Assembly: GCA_026770575.1 (NCBI GenBank)
Contig: MU657182.1
Location: 1 to 64,000 of the forward strand
Direction of reading: 5' to 3'
DNA length: 64,000 nt
Origin: Pelagophyceae sp. CCMP2097
Lineage: Eukaryota > Sar > Pelagophyceae
The notes under the pieces were generated by a model. The model was not told the DNA's origin. It ran no database searches and saw only the letters and a program-made list of their open reading frames with translations. Position 1 is the stretch's first letter. Each line of letters begins with the position of its first letter. Of the stretch, positions 44,901 through 54,884 are shown in pieces. Position numbers and translations under genes: made by a program.

Positions 44901-46363
44901 CGCGGGCGCCGTCGCGGCGGGCTTCGGGGCCGCAGCCGCCTTGGACTTGGCCATGGACGCATAGTCCATCTTGGCCGGCGCCGCGGCGGCGGCCGGCGCG
45001 GCAGCGGCGGGCTCCTCTCGTCGCTCCACCACGGCCGGCGCCTTGGGCGCCTCGGTGACGGGCGGGGCGACGGGCGGGGCGACGGGCGCGGGCTCGGTGG
45101 CCTGAGGAGAAGGTAGTGGAGCGATGAGACGGTAGTGGAGCGACGAGACATCGGTGGACCATCGAGGACCGACCATCGATGCGTGGACTACCGACGCCGA
45201 GTCATGCGGGGATCGCACCTTTACAGGCGCCGGCGCGGCGACGGGCGCGGCGGCCGCGGGTTCTACGGCAGCGGCGGCGGGCACGACGGGCGGGGCGACG
45301 GGCGCGGGCTCGGTGGCCTGAGGAGAAGGTAGTGGAGCGATGAGACGGTAGTGGAGCGACGAGACATCGGTGGACCATCGAGGACCGACCATCGATGCGT
45401 GGACTACCGACGCCGAGTCATGCGGGGATCGCACCTTTACAGGCGCCGGCGCGGCGACGGGCGCGGCGGCCGCGGGTTCTACGGCAGCGGCGGCGGGCAC
45501 GAAATCGACGGGCATCGGGGCCGGCGGCGGCGGCGGCGGCCTGCGCCGGAGCGTCGGCTTGCGCGCTCCTCGCGCCTTCCGTGCGGTCTCTTCCCCCGCG
45601 GCGGCCTCGCCGTTTAACTCACGGCGGCGGCGGCGCGGTGGTCTGCGCGTCCGCGTGCTCCGGGGCGTAGCCGGGCACACCCATCGCCGCCATGCCCGCG
45701 TGCATCGCCGGGAACATGGGCTGCATGTTCGCCTGCGAAGTGGCTCAAAACGGCCGCCGCAAGGGAGACTAAACCCGTCCACGGCATGGCGCACCCATTG
45801 CGGAATGTAGCCCTGCGGCGCGTACTGCTGCGGCGCGTAGTGCATCGGCGGCATGTACTGCTGCTGCGGCGGCATGTACTGCGGCGGCGGCATGGGCGCC
45901 GCGTAAGCCCCCTAGGCGAAAAGGCGGTACTCGACAGCTATCGCGGGCGGCGGCCTCGCGGACTGCGGGACGCCGCATGGGGTGCGTCGTTTCGTACGGG
46001 TGACCAGGCGGGCGCGTCGGCCTGGAGCGCGCGGAGGGGCGGCGCCGCGGGCGCCACCGCGGGCCCAGAAGCGGGCGAGGTGCCCTTGACGCGCGACTCG
46101 CGGCGGCCGGGCGGGTTCCCACGCTTCTGCGACCGGTTCGGCGGCGGCCGGCGCGAGCCGGGCGAGTCGCCGTCGGGCGCCTCGGGCGGCGCGGGAGCCG
46201 CCGGCGCGCGCGCGGGCTTGCGGCCTTTGCCCTTGCCTCGGCCGCCGTCGTCGTCGTCGCCACCGCCGCGACGCCCACGGCCGCGGCCAGCGCCACGGCC
46301 GCGGCCGTCGGGGCTTCCGCCGCTGCCGTCCGCCGCCATCACGGGCGGGTTCAAGGGTTCCAT
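41949..46363 (-). CDS. EIF4G: Translation initiation factor eIF4G, 6 exons
   Basis: eIF4G scaffolds eIF4E, eIF4A and eIF3 at the mRNA cap. Exons 46363-45998, 45911-45795, 45732-45623, 45540-45435, 45317-45219 and 45101-41949 give 1316 aa. The N-terminus is Gly/Arg-rich, then Gln/Met/Tyr/Pro-rich (MPPPQYMPPQQQYMPP) and Ala/Pro-rich. An eIF4E-binding motif YTKADLLV (YxxxxL-phi) lies near residue 510. A Gly/His-rich RGG-like tract is followed by the MIF4G domain at about 650-1030 (KVTSILNKMTPENFDKL, FIGELFK, ARDKVAAYFSRL) and a MA3-like C-terminus from about 1140. Introns 4 and 5 are near-identical 117-nt copies created by a 216-bp tandem duplication. Confidence 0.9.
45075..45506 (-). repeat. 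216-bp tandem duplication of an exon-intron unit in eIF4G
   Basis: Two consecutive 216-bp copies each contain a 99-nt coding part plus a 117-nt intron (AAG|GTGCGATCC...TCCTCAG). The intron parts (45102-45218 and 45318-45434) are essentially identical, lack in-frame stops and are divisible by three, so splicing and retention both keep frame. Confidence 0.85.
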
Positions 46364-46852
46364 GGCGCGCTTCGGATGGGCGCTCTTCCTGCTTCGCAAA
46401 ATAGGCGAGTCGCAAGAATTCTTTAACCGGACCGCAAACATCCAACGGACCCTGGAACGTAGCCGTTGAGCGGGCCGTTGGGAAGGATGCCGGCGTCGCG
46501 CGCGCGCGAGGAGGCGGCCACCTCAGCCCAAAGCCGCATCCGCGCGAGGTCGCCTCGCGCGCGCGCGCAAAGGCGGCGCGTTGTAAGCAAGCTACAGCGG
46601 CATTATCAATGTTAAGGGGCGGCACCACAAGGTCGTGGTGCTTGGTCAGAACCAACGAAAAGAGACGAAAAGGCGCGCGCGTCCACGCCAGGCCTCGCGG
46701 GCCCCGGCGGCGGCCGCGGCGCGCTCCCGCGGCGGCCCGCGCCGTCGTCGCGGCCGCGGCGCGCTAACGGGTCGGCTGCGGCTCGCTGCCCGCGTCGGGC
46801 AGCCACGCCGTGCTGACAGCGCGATCGATTCGAAATCGACGGTGCCGCAGAC
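46364..46852. other. Intergenic, GC-rich, no gene seen
   Basis: 490 bp between the eIF4G start and the histidine-kinase 3' end. It contains GCGCGCGCG tracts (46499-46570) and no convincing ORF; eIF4G promoter expected. Confidence 0.45.
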
Positions 46853-49745
46853 TCAAGGGAAGCGTTTCGGCTCCAGGAGTCGTCCGATGAGCCGCGGGGA
46901 TGGCGGCGGCGTGTCGATGGCCGACAGGCGCTGCCGCGAGACTGCCGCCACCACCACGTCCGCCGCGGCGTCCCGGCGGGCGGCGAAGCGCGGGTGCGTC
47001 CGCACTGCGTCCTCGAGGGCTTGCTGGAGCGTCGCGGCGGTCAGCTTCTTGCCGAGCGAGCCGTCGGCGCCCGCGGCGCGGTAGCGCTCGGCGTCGTCGG
47101 GCGAGTCGTTGGCCGAGACGATGAAGATGAGTCTTGGGACGTTGCCCTCCTCAGCGTCGAGCTGCCGGCATTCGCGGCAGAGATCTACGCCGGTCTTGGT
47201 GTGGTGGACGGGCGCGAAGTTGAAGTCGAGGAGCACAACGTCGCAGTCGCGCTCGACGACCGCCTTCGGAAAGTCGTCGATGGACTCTCGCGTCGCGCCG
47301 GCGACGAAGGGCTCTTGCGACGTCACTTTCTCCGTGAGCCTCGCAAACGTCTTGCGGAACATGGCCGAGTCGTCGGCCAGGGCGATTTTCAGCCACGACA
47401 GATCGAGCTCGACCGGCGCCACAAGCACGGCGGAGAATCGTGCAGAGCCGGGCAGCACTGCCAAGACGTCGGGCAGCTCGAGCTTCGCGAGGACGCCGTC
47501 TTCTAATAAAACGAGCCTGACCGTGCCGCCGAGGACGCTCGCGGCGGCCGCCGCCATGGGGAAGCCATCGCCCGAGCTCAGCTCGGCGGAGTGCCCGTGC
47601 GCGCGCTGGCCTTCGGCGTGCGCAATCTCGTTCAGCTTCTCTTCGCCCAATTGCAGGAGAGCCGCATGTTCGGGCCCGGCCCAGTTGCGCAGCTCCAGCG
47701 AGAGGCGGACGCGCGTCGCGCCCTCGTTGAGAGGTTCGACGTTGAGCGACAGCGACGGCGGCCGCGCGTCGCCGTACTTGAAGGCCTGCGTTTCGAGGTC
47801 TTTGAAAGCCATCTTCCACTCGCGCCCCGCAACGGGCATCGTGGCGGCACTCACGTTGGACAGCATGTTGTCCAGGATGATGTTGAAAAGGACCTAGATC
47901 GAGATTCTACGGACCAAATCGCGAGATCCCTTCTATGAGAATGCGATACCTTGTCGAAGCGGAGCTTGGTCCGGTGCGCGGCGGCGCCCGTCGTCTTGGC
48001 GCGGTTGAACGGGCTGTTCGCCGTGTCATGGCGCCGCCACCGCAGGTCGACGAGCGCCGTGGGCTCGACGGCGTCCCACGAGGGCTTGTAGCGGCCCGTC
48101 GAGAGGCGCATGAGGACGGCCTTGCTGCTCAAGACTTCCGTGATCTCGTCGATCTGACGATGCAGGAACGGGTCGGCGCACGACTGCCCCAGCACAAAGA
48201 TGCGGTTCTTCAGCTCGTGGTTCAGGTACCGCTCCGTCTTCTCGCTCATCTCGAAGCCGTAGCGGATGCGCTCGCCCTTGCGCTGCTCCAACGACGCCTT
48301 GTCCCTGGCCGCGTCGCGGCACCGCTCGTCTCCATTTCTCCGCTCGCGCGCGGCCCCGAGCTCGAGTTTGCGGAGCAAGAGAAGGAGGACGACGACGACC
48401 ATCGGCGAGACGAGGGCAAAGGCGGTGTACAGCAGCAAGAGGCTGCGCTCCGCGCGGTGGTAGCACTCCAAGTCGAGGTCCAAGAAGGGCTCGTGGGCTG
48501 TCGCGGGTCTATGGCGCTGCCAGTGCGCGTAGCCGGGCCCCGGGGTCTTGATGACGTCGCTGGTCAGAGCCACGCGCACCCCCACGTTGTCCGGGAATAT
48601 CGACGCCCATCGGTCGGCGTGGAGCGAAAACGAGGCGTAGCCCGAAATCGGCGGCTGGCCTTCAAGTTCTCCATCATGATAATCGCAGTCGTCGCCGTCG
48701 AAGCCGTCCAAACAACTTTGGGAGACGACCTTTACCAGTACGACGATCACGTAGTCCTGCACGGCCACACCGCCAAAGTAGAGCGGGTGCGCCAGGGGCC
48801 GCATGTCCTCGAAGCGCCCCTCCAGCGCCGGCGGCAACGTCCTGCGGTAGTACTCTTGCATATCCACCCCTATAAAGCGTTGAAGCGCGACCTCCGTAAG
48901 AGGGTCGGCCACGGTCCACAGCGCGGCCAGCGGGTTGTAGCTCGCCCGCGCCGGCGCCGTGATAGCGGTAAAGGTGGGCGTGACGTCGTCGAAGGCCAAG
49001 AACCCACCGACGGATAAATCGGTGACGTTGACCCCGCCCGGAGCGCCGTAGAGCTTTCCAGCGTATTGCTCAAACGCGACTCGGTCTTCAAAGGGCAAAG
49101 TGGTGAACCACATGACCGTTGGCGGCATCTCCTGAAATTCTTTCGCGAGGTGCATCAAACGGTCGCGCTGCAGCCTCTTGGAGACCAACCCGGGCACCAA
49201 GAACGGCGTGCTTGGCGAGATGCTCAGGGAGCGCTCGCGCGCCATCATCGAACCCAGCGTCGCCGCCTCCACCGCCTGCCGCTTGCCCCACTCGGTGATG
49301 CGGTCGCGTACCTATTTTTCGAAAATCGCGGCACGACCGCGCCGTACGGACGCGGCGTTCTTACGTCGCGGCAGCGGGCCTTGTGGCTCTTGCGCGCGTC
49401 TCGGTAGTCCTTCTCCGCCTGGTTGATGCCGATGACTGAACCGATGCAAAGGCAGCTCGCCAGCCCGATGCCGAGGAATACGGGGACGCGCCACCGCGCC
49501 GCGCGCGGCGGCCCGCTCGCCGGCGTCTTGCGCCCCGCCGCCGCCGCCGCCGTGGCCGCGGGCACGACCCGGATGGACCCGGCTCGCTGGGGCCGCCACG
49601 ACGCCACCAGCCGACGCAGCCCCGCGGGGCGCGGGCCCTGCGAATCGGGCGCCGATTCGGCCTCGGCGCGCTGAGGCGTCTCCGTCGAAGCGGGCCACGT
49701 CTTGAGCGCCGCGAGGTCGACCTCGGCGCTTCGCGGATTCTCCAT
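46853..49745 (-). CDS. Hybrid sensor histidine kinase with CHASE-like sensor and receiver domain
   Basis: The exons 49745-49365, 49311-47950 and 47893-46853 (GAC|GTAAGA...ATAG, AAG|GTATCG...CTAG) give 927 aa. Order: a cytosolic N-terminus; TM1 (VFLGIGLASCLCIGSVIG, about residue 90); an extracytoplasmic sensor of about 300 residues with VMWFTTLPFEDRVAFEQYA, CHASE-like; TM2 (TAFALVSPMVVVVLLLLL, about 420); the H-box YLNHELKNRIF (phospho-His, about 493); the N-box FNIILDNMLSNV; a G-rich loop GDGFPMAAAAASVLGG; and a receiver (IALADDSAMFRKTF, phospho-Asp in VVLLDFNF, Lys in GSLGKKL). It should run a His-to-Asp relay from an extracellular signal. The ligand is unknown; no HPt is nearby. Confidence 0.85.
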
Positions 49746-50415
49746 CCAAATTGGTCTATGGGTGGCTATAAACTGATCCAACGTGGTTTAGGAAATTCCT
49801 GGGTTCCGGTTCCGGTTCCGGTTCTTCTTCACTAGAAAATTATTATTATCTTCTTTCGGTTCTGCGCACGAACTATTGCGCCTTCTTTTCTAAAAGCTTG
49901 TCATCTATTAGCGGGTAACTGCAACTCTTTTTTTAGCAGATTTATATGCAAATTACGAAATTTGTCTAATAAAGCGATTTAAATTTCTGTTCGGTAATTT
50001 GACTACAGTAGATTATTCAAGCGTTGAACAATTGCGTTGAATATTTTTTTCAGGATCCCGGAAAGGTCCTTTGGATTTGAAATATATAGGCCCCTTTTCT
50101 GACTCGAAACTTTCTCAGAATCTCGGTGACGTAGCGAAACAGACCTCGTTGACGGCCCAGTGATGGTCCGGCGCCTAGTGCGGGCACGGCGCGAGGTTTA
50201 ATCGCTCAAGTATCTTGGCAAGGCGCGCAGAACCGAGTTTGCACCAGTTCCAACGCGCGGAATTATCAAGAACAAATTGAGAACATGGGAGGTTAAGGCC
50301 CTCTCCGGTGCAGCCTGTTGGTTTGAGCAGCCTCATCGGAGTGCATAATAGAAGAAAAAGCGAGACCATCACAAGCCGCGGTGCCTTCATTGGCCCGGGC
50401 GGGGCGAAAAAAAAC

Positions 50416-50935
50416 ATTAGACAGCTTCACTTTTTTCAAGCTACTTTCAAGTTGCTTTCAAGTTGCTTTCAAAGTCTGTATTTGCGTGTAAAGTTGCTTG
50501 AAAGTTGCTAACTTTCAAGCTCAGCTTGAATTCAAGCTACTTTCAAGCAGCTTTCAAGTTGCTTTTAAAGCGCGGAAATGCTTTAAATTTTAAAGCGCGG
50601 GACGAGTTCGTTGGATGAGCGTTGAGCGAACGTTAGATGAGGGTTAACCCGGCGCGGGCGCGCGGCGCGGGCGCGGCGCGGGCGCGCGGCGCGGGCGCGC
50701 CGCGCGGAGGGGGCGGGGCGCGGCCTCTGGCGGGCGGGGCGGCGACGATGGTGCCCGCGCCTCCGTCGAGGCGCGGGCCGGTCGCGGGGCCGACGTGCCC
50801 CGTCCCGCGCGCCATGTCACCTGGGTGGCCGAAGGAAGGCGCCCTTAACGCCGCTTCGCGCTCACGTTGAAGCGACAAAAGATATGTTGAAAAAGTAGCT
50901 TGAAAAGTAGCTTGAAAAAAGTGAACTTGTCTAAT
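50416..50935. mobile_element. 520-bp MITE-like element with about 32-bp terminal inverted repeats
   Basis: The left end ATTAGACAGCTTCACTTTTT... is mirrored on the right as ...AAAAAGTGAACTTGTCTAAT, with about 32 bp matching at two or three mismatches. Inner parts are tandem CTTTCAAGTTG repeats on the left and a GCGCGGCGCGGGCGCG block in the centre. There is no transposase frame, so it would be non-autonomous. No clear target-site duplication is seen. Confidence 0.65.
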
Positions 50936-51065
50936 TCCATCATCGAGTCTGAAGGATCTGAGCGCGCTGGGCGCATCGGTGTCAGCAGGAGATGCGCATA
51001 GCACAGTCGGCTTGGTTCTTGCTCGTTAAAGCGTTTTAGGCGACGTTATGCAAAGTGCGAGGTCA

Positions 51066-51110
51066 GCTTGAAAGTAGCTATAGCTTGAAAAAAGTGAAGC
51101 TGTCTATTGT
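51066..51110. repeat. Solo terminal repeat of the same MITE family
   Basis: GCTTGAAAAAAGTGAAGCTGTCTA repeats the right end of the 50416-50935 element, only about 130 bp downstream of it. It suggests a nested, deleted or second copy. Confidence 0.55.
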
Positions 51111-51592
51111 GTGGGAACCAGCCTCGGTGGCCCGCCTGTTGGCTTGAGCAGCCTCATTGGAGTGCATACGCTGAAGGGGGAGTCTGGAAACGGACGAACG
51201 GCTCCGCCGTCCATGAAGCCATCTTCGTTTACTAGTATGCGATCGATCAACTTCCAGCCTCGCGCGCGGCGCACCCCGCGGGTCCACGGCGCGCTACGCC
51301 CGCGAGTCCACTGGCATCGCTGTGCGGGGGCTGGCAAGGTTTTCGAAGGGCGCGTTTGGAGCACTCCCCACAAACCGTCTCTCAGCCGGATAAGAGGGGA
51401 CTTGAAAACGCTACGGCAGATCTCCTGCGGCCGCTCGTTCATCTCGGCGATTCTCGCGCGCGGCGCGTCGAGGCGCGGGCTCGGCGGCTTCTCGGCCCGT
51501 GCGCTCGAAGAGCGCGCGCCGCGTCTGAGCGTCGATCGGCCGGCCGGTGGCTGCACGCCGTGGCGGGTCGTTGCTCGACGAGGTGTCGCGCG

Positions 51593-52723
51593 ATGGCTCC
51601 CGCTTGCGTCGCGGCGGTGCTGCTCTGCTGCGCCGGCGCGCTGCATATGCCGGCGCCGCGGTCCCGCGCGCGCGGCGCAACCCGCCGCGCGGCACAGGGC
51701 GGTGCCGCGGGCGGCGGCGCCGCGGCCGCGCGCGAGTTCCGCAGAGGCGGCGGGCGCACGAAGGTCGACGCGCTCGCCGCCGCGCAAGGCTGTGCGACGG
51801 TGCGCCGCGCGGACGGCGGCACCGGCCCGCGCGACGTCGTCATCCGCTGCTACGACATCTCCAACGGAGGTGCGCCCGCCGTCCGGGGGCGCCCGCCGTC
51901 CGGGGGCGCCGTTGGGCCTCGCGTCGGGCCCGCCGTATGATCTCGGGCTTTGCGGCCGAGCAACCTGCACAGGCGCGCTGGCGCCGGCGCTCTCGCTGGC
52001 GGCGTGGAAGACTGTACACTGGTTCCCGAAATTGACCGTCTCCGTCGGCGATCAAGCATGGGCCTACGACGGTGCGGCCGAGGCGAGGCGATGGCTGCGC
52101 GGAGCTGCGACGGGCGTGTTTCGCGCCGGGCGAGATTAGCGCCGGGCGGGAGCGGGCGCGCTAGGCGAGATTGAGCGCACGAACGACGCCGTCGTCGCCG
52201 CGGCCGCGGGCGGCGCCGCCGCCTTTGTCTGCAACCTCGGCCCGTGCGCCTACGACGACGCCGGCGTCGAGGCCGTGCTCCGCTCGCTCGAAGGGGCGTA
52301 CAACGAGGCGCGTCGTCGGGACCCCGGGGCCGTTGGACTTTGCGCGTCTAGGCTGAATACGATTTCTTCTTTCGGAATTGCAACCACTTTGCCGCCGACG
52401 CCGGCAGGCGCCTCTCCCAGACCACGGGCGTCGAGGAGGAGCTTTTGGACGAGTTCGTGCTCGTCGAGTCGGAATCGTTGCTCTGCAACATGCCCAACGT
52501 CCAGCGCGGACTCACCATGGCCGCATGCAGCCGCGCCAACCTCAGGCCAAAACTCGGGACGGCGGCGGGATCGCCCTTTGTCCCCAGGCAGATGCCGGGC
52601 TGCCTTGAAGACGGCAATCGTTAGGTGACGCGCCAGGTGCAGCGCCTGGTCATCGTCGCCTGGCGCAGGCAGTGGAAGAAAGCCCTCGCCGAAGACGACG
52701 CCCGGCGCGCCGCCGCGGGTTGA
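51593..52723 (+). CDS. Secreted PPPDE (DeSI-like) cysteine peptidase domain protein
   Basis: PPPDE proteins are permuted papain-fold proteases with a His-Cys dyad, often deSUMOylating or deubiquitinating. Exons 51593-51869, 51973-52071, 52165-52307 and from 52352 join in frame. A signal peptide (MAPACVAAVLLCCAGALH) is unusual for this normally cytosolic family. Then come VVIRCYDISNG, the His-bearing TVHWF strand, and FFRNCNHFA with the catalytic Cys. The third intron (44 nt, 52308-52351) appears to be GC-AG (GAG|GCGCGT...CTAG); no GT donor preserves this conserved junction. The stop is either TAG at 52624 or, if the TAG|GTG there is an acceptor, TGA at 52723, adding a basic helix (VTRQVQRLVIVAWRRQW). 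Confidence 0.7.
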
Positions 52724-52905
52724 GACGCGTAACACGCGTACGCCCAACGACACTCGGACGGCACTCGGACGGGGCGTTTCGAGGAGACGCAGACATGAAG
52801 TCGCGAGGAGTTCGAGTCCACAGGGCGGGTTCTCTCGGGCCCTTCTCGCCCGCGCGACCGAAGAAGAAGGGCCCGAGCTCGAGAGAGGCATCACAGTGAG
52901 CTGGG

Positions 52906-54383
52906 TTACGCTTGGAGGCTCGCCCGGAGTTCGAGTTTCTGCTGCGTCAGCGCGAGCTTGCCCGCCTGCTCCTTGGCGCGAACGATTGCGCCCGCGCGCT
53001 TCAAATCTTCGTCTGGCTGCACGACCCATTCTCGGCCGTCTGTGACGTTCCGCCAGACCGTGCACGACCCAGAGACGCCGAACCGGGCCTTGCGCTCCGC
53101 GGAACGGACGACCTTGAGCTCGTTGCGGCAAAAGTTGTCCTGCCACCAGTCGCCGCAGACCATCGAACGGTCGCCGGCGTCGAAGCTAGTGAGGTATTCA
53201 GAGGGATCTACGGCGCGTCGGGCCGTCCGCGAATGGCGGGGAAGACTCACCGTTTCACCAAGTCGGTCATGTGCGCGAGGAGGTGCGGCACGGTCGTGGC
53301 GCAGCCGCTTCGCGTCCACCAGTTCTTGTCCGGCAGGTGGTGCACCAGAAACGCTGCAAAGTGGCGCGCAGGCAAGATCTTGCGCCGGCGGCAGTTCAGG
53401 TACATGTTCCACCCTCCCGCTCTGACGCGAGTAAAGCTCCCTGCCGTCTTTGTGACCCTCAGGATGGCGCACTCGGCGTGCATGGCTTTGAGCTCGTCTC
53501 GCGCCGCGATCCAGGCGCCGGCGTGCGGGTTTACCATGGTCAGGTACAACTCGCCCCCAACTTCCACGGCGTGCCACGAGTCGACGTTATTCTCCCACGT
53601 CACCTGCTCCGCCCCCATGCCGATGCCAGTCTTCTCGAAGCGCTGCCACCCGAGGACGTACTTGTTGCCGTTCTCAACTGCCTCGAGTTTGCGAGAGGCC
53701 GCATAATAAGCCATGACGTGGCGCAGCTCGACGTGGACGTCGTCCTCGGCGTAGACGAAGACATCAAAGTCGTCGAGGCGCGAGAGCATGTCCTGCCGGT
53801 GCAACATGGTGACTTCGAACCTAAAGTTTCGAAGCATCTTTGAGACCCGGGCATCGATACGGCACACGCACTTGAGCTCGGCGGGGCACATTCGGATCTC
53901 GAGCGCGATGGACCCGCCTGTGCGTTCACGCGTCGGCGGGTCCGCCGCGCTGCGCGTCTTCGAGGCGTCTCGAGGGTCGGCGCACCGCTGTAGCCGGAGC
54001 ACGTCTGGACGATGCTACAGAGGCGCGCGTCGGCAAGGCCGAAAGGTGCGGGCCACGTACTGCCGCAGTTCGGCTTCTTGGAGCGTGGTGTAAGGGTTAC
54101 TGTCGCTTGTGTAGAGGATCATCTCGACCTGCAGCCCGCCCTCGCACATGGACACCGCCGAGAGGAATAACTGCAGAAGATGCACGTGCTGCTTGCGGTC
54201 GTACGCCGTGATGCAGTAGAGCAGCCGCAGAGGCGTGGAAACCGGCGAAACGGCGAGCCGCCGCGGGGAAACGCTCGACGACGGCACCTCGGAACCCGAC
54301 GGCCCATCGTCCCGCCACGCCTCCGACGGCGCCGCGCCGCCGAGGGACAGCAGCCAGACCGCCGCCGCGAGGGCGCGTCGCAT
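52906..54383 (-). CDS. Putative secretory-pathway glycosyltransferase
   Basis: The exons 54383-54029, 53917-53251 and 53185-52906 give 433 aa. A signal peptide (MRRALAAAVWLLSLGGAAPSEA) leads a domain with LLYCITAYDRKQHVHLLQLF, VEMILYTSDSN, RLDDFDVFVYAEDDVHV (an acidic DD motif as in GT-A metal-binding sites), KYVLGWQRFEKTG, NPHAGAWIAARDEL, WNMYLNC and a C-terminal CGDWWQDNFC with a coiled end. This layout fits Golgi or ER nucleotide-sugar transferases, but no exact family is recognised. The exon 2-3 junction is CG|GTGAGT...CTAG. The exon 1-2 junction lacks a GT donor in frame and reads best as C|GCGCGC...ACAG. Confidence 0.6.
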
Positions 54384-54884
54384 GATGCGCCCGCCGCGGG
54401 ACGGGCGGCACCCGGCGGCGGAGCACGTGTATTGTGCGCTCGCTAAACCTTTTTGGCGATCTACGCGGGCCGTAGGTGAACCCGATCCACTCCGCAGGCA
54501 GCGTAGCGCAGCGGAGGTGGGGACCGGGGGTTTCCGGTTGCAGTCCGTGAATTCCCGCGGCCACGCAGTGGGCGTGTGGAGGAGTGCGGTTCCTCGGGTG
54601 GGATATCTCTCTCCCCTGTTTTCCTCGCCGTCGCTCGCGCGTAAGCGTGGAAAGGCTTAAACGAACCGCTCTCTCGTAAACTGGAGGCTACCGTCCGTCC
54701 ATGATGTCCCGGTTATGTGTTCCGATTGGAACCCATAACTGGGGGATTTAAGGTTATGTGCTCCGAATTGGGACCCACAAACCGGTACATCATGGACGGA
54801 CGATAGCTTTTTTACGAGAGAGCGGTTCGAAAAGCCGCAGGAGGACGAGCTGCCTTCAAGCTCGCCCAGCCGGCGGCGACGGGT
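54384..54884. other. Divergent promoter region carrying a MITE
   Basis: 500 bp between the glycosyltransferase and the RAP+SAP gene starts. A CGCAGGCAGCGTAGCGCAG run lies at 54495-54513, and the 168-bp inverted-repeat element fills 54662-54829, ending only about 55 bp before the RAP gene ATG. Confidence 0.6.
54662..54829. mobile_element. 168-bp MITE-like inverted-repeat element
   Basis: The ends CGAACCGCTCTCTCGTAAA and TTTACGAGAGAGCGGTTCG are perfect inverse copies. The arms extend through CCGTCCGTCCATGATGT / ACATCATGGACGGACG. Inside are two direct copies of GGTTATGTG(T/C)TCCGA. Short, non-coding, bounded by clean TIRs: a miniature element. Confidence 0.8.

Larger units (their letters stand above)
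50313..51168. repeat. 35-bp direct repeats flanking the MITE
   Basis: GCCTGTTGG(T/C)TTGAGCAGCC... occurs at 50313-50347 and 51134-51168 with two mismatches, about 820 bp apart and on the same strand. The copies bracket the TIR element, either as an older duplicated segment or as part of a larger composite element. Confidence 0.6.
49746..51592. other. 1.85-kb gene-poor, MITE-rich region
   Basis: No credible gene. It contains a (TTCCGG)n run at 49804-49827, AT-rich sequence to 50160, a 35-bp direct repeat (50313-50347 and 51134-51168), a TIR-bounded element (50416-50935) and a solo TIR end (51066-51110). The last few hundred bases before 51593 presumably hold the promoter of the PPPDE gene. 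Confidence 0.6.

Noticed and set aside
45102..45434. 39-residue inserts in eIF4G as coding sequence
   Set aside because: They have GTGCGATCC...CTCCTCAG ends and unrelated composition to the Ala/Pro flanks, so introns are more likely; retention remains possible and is listed as a finding.
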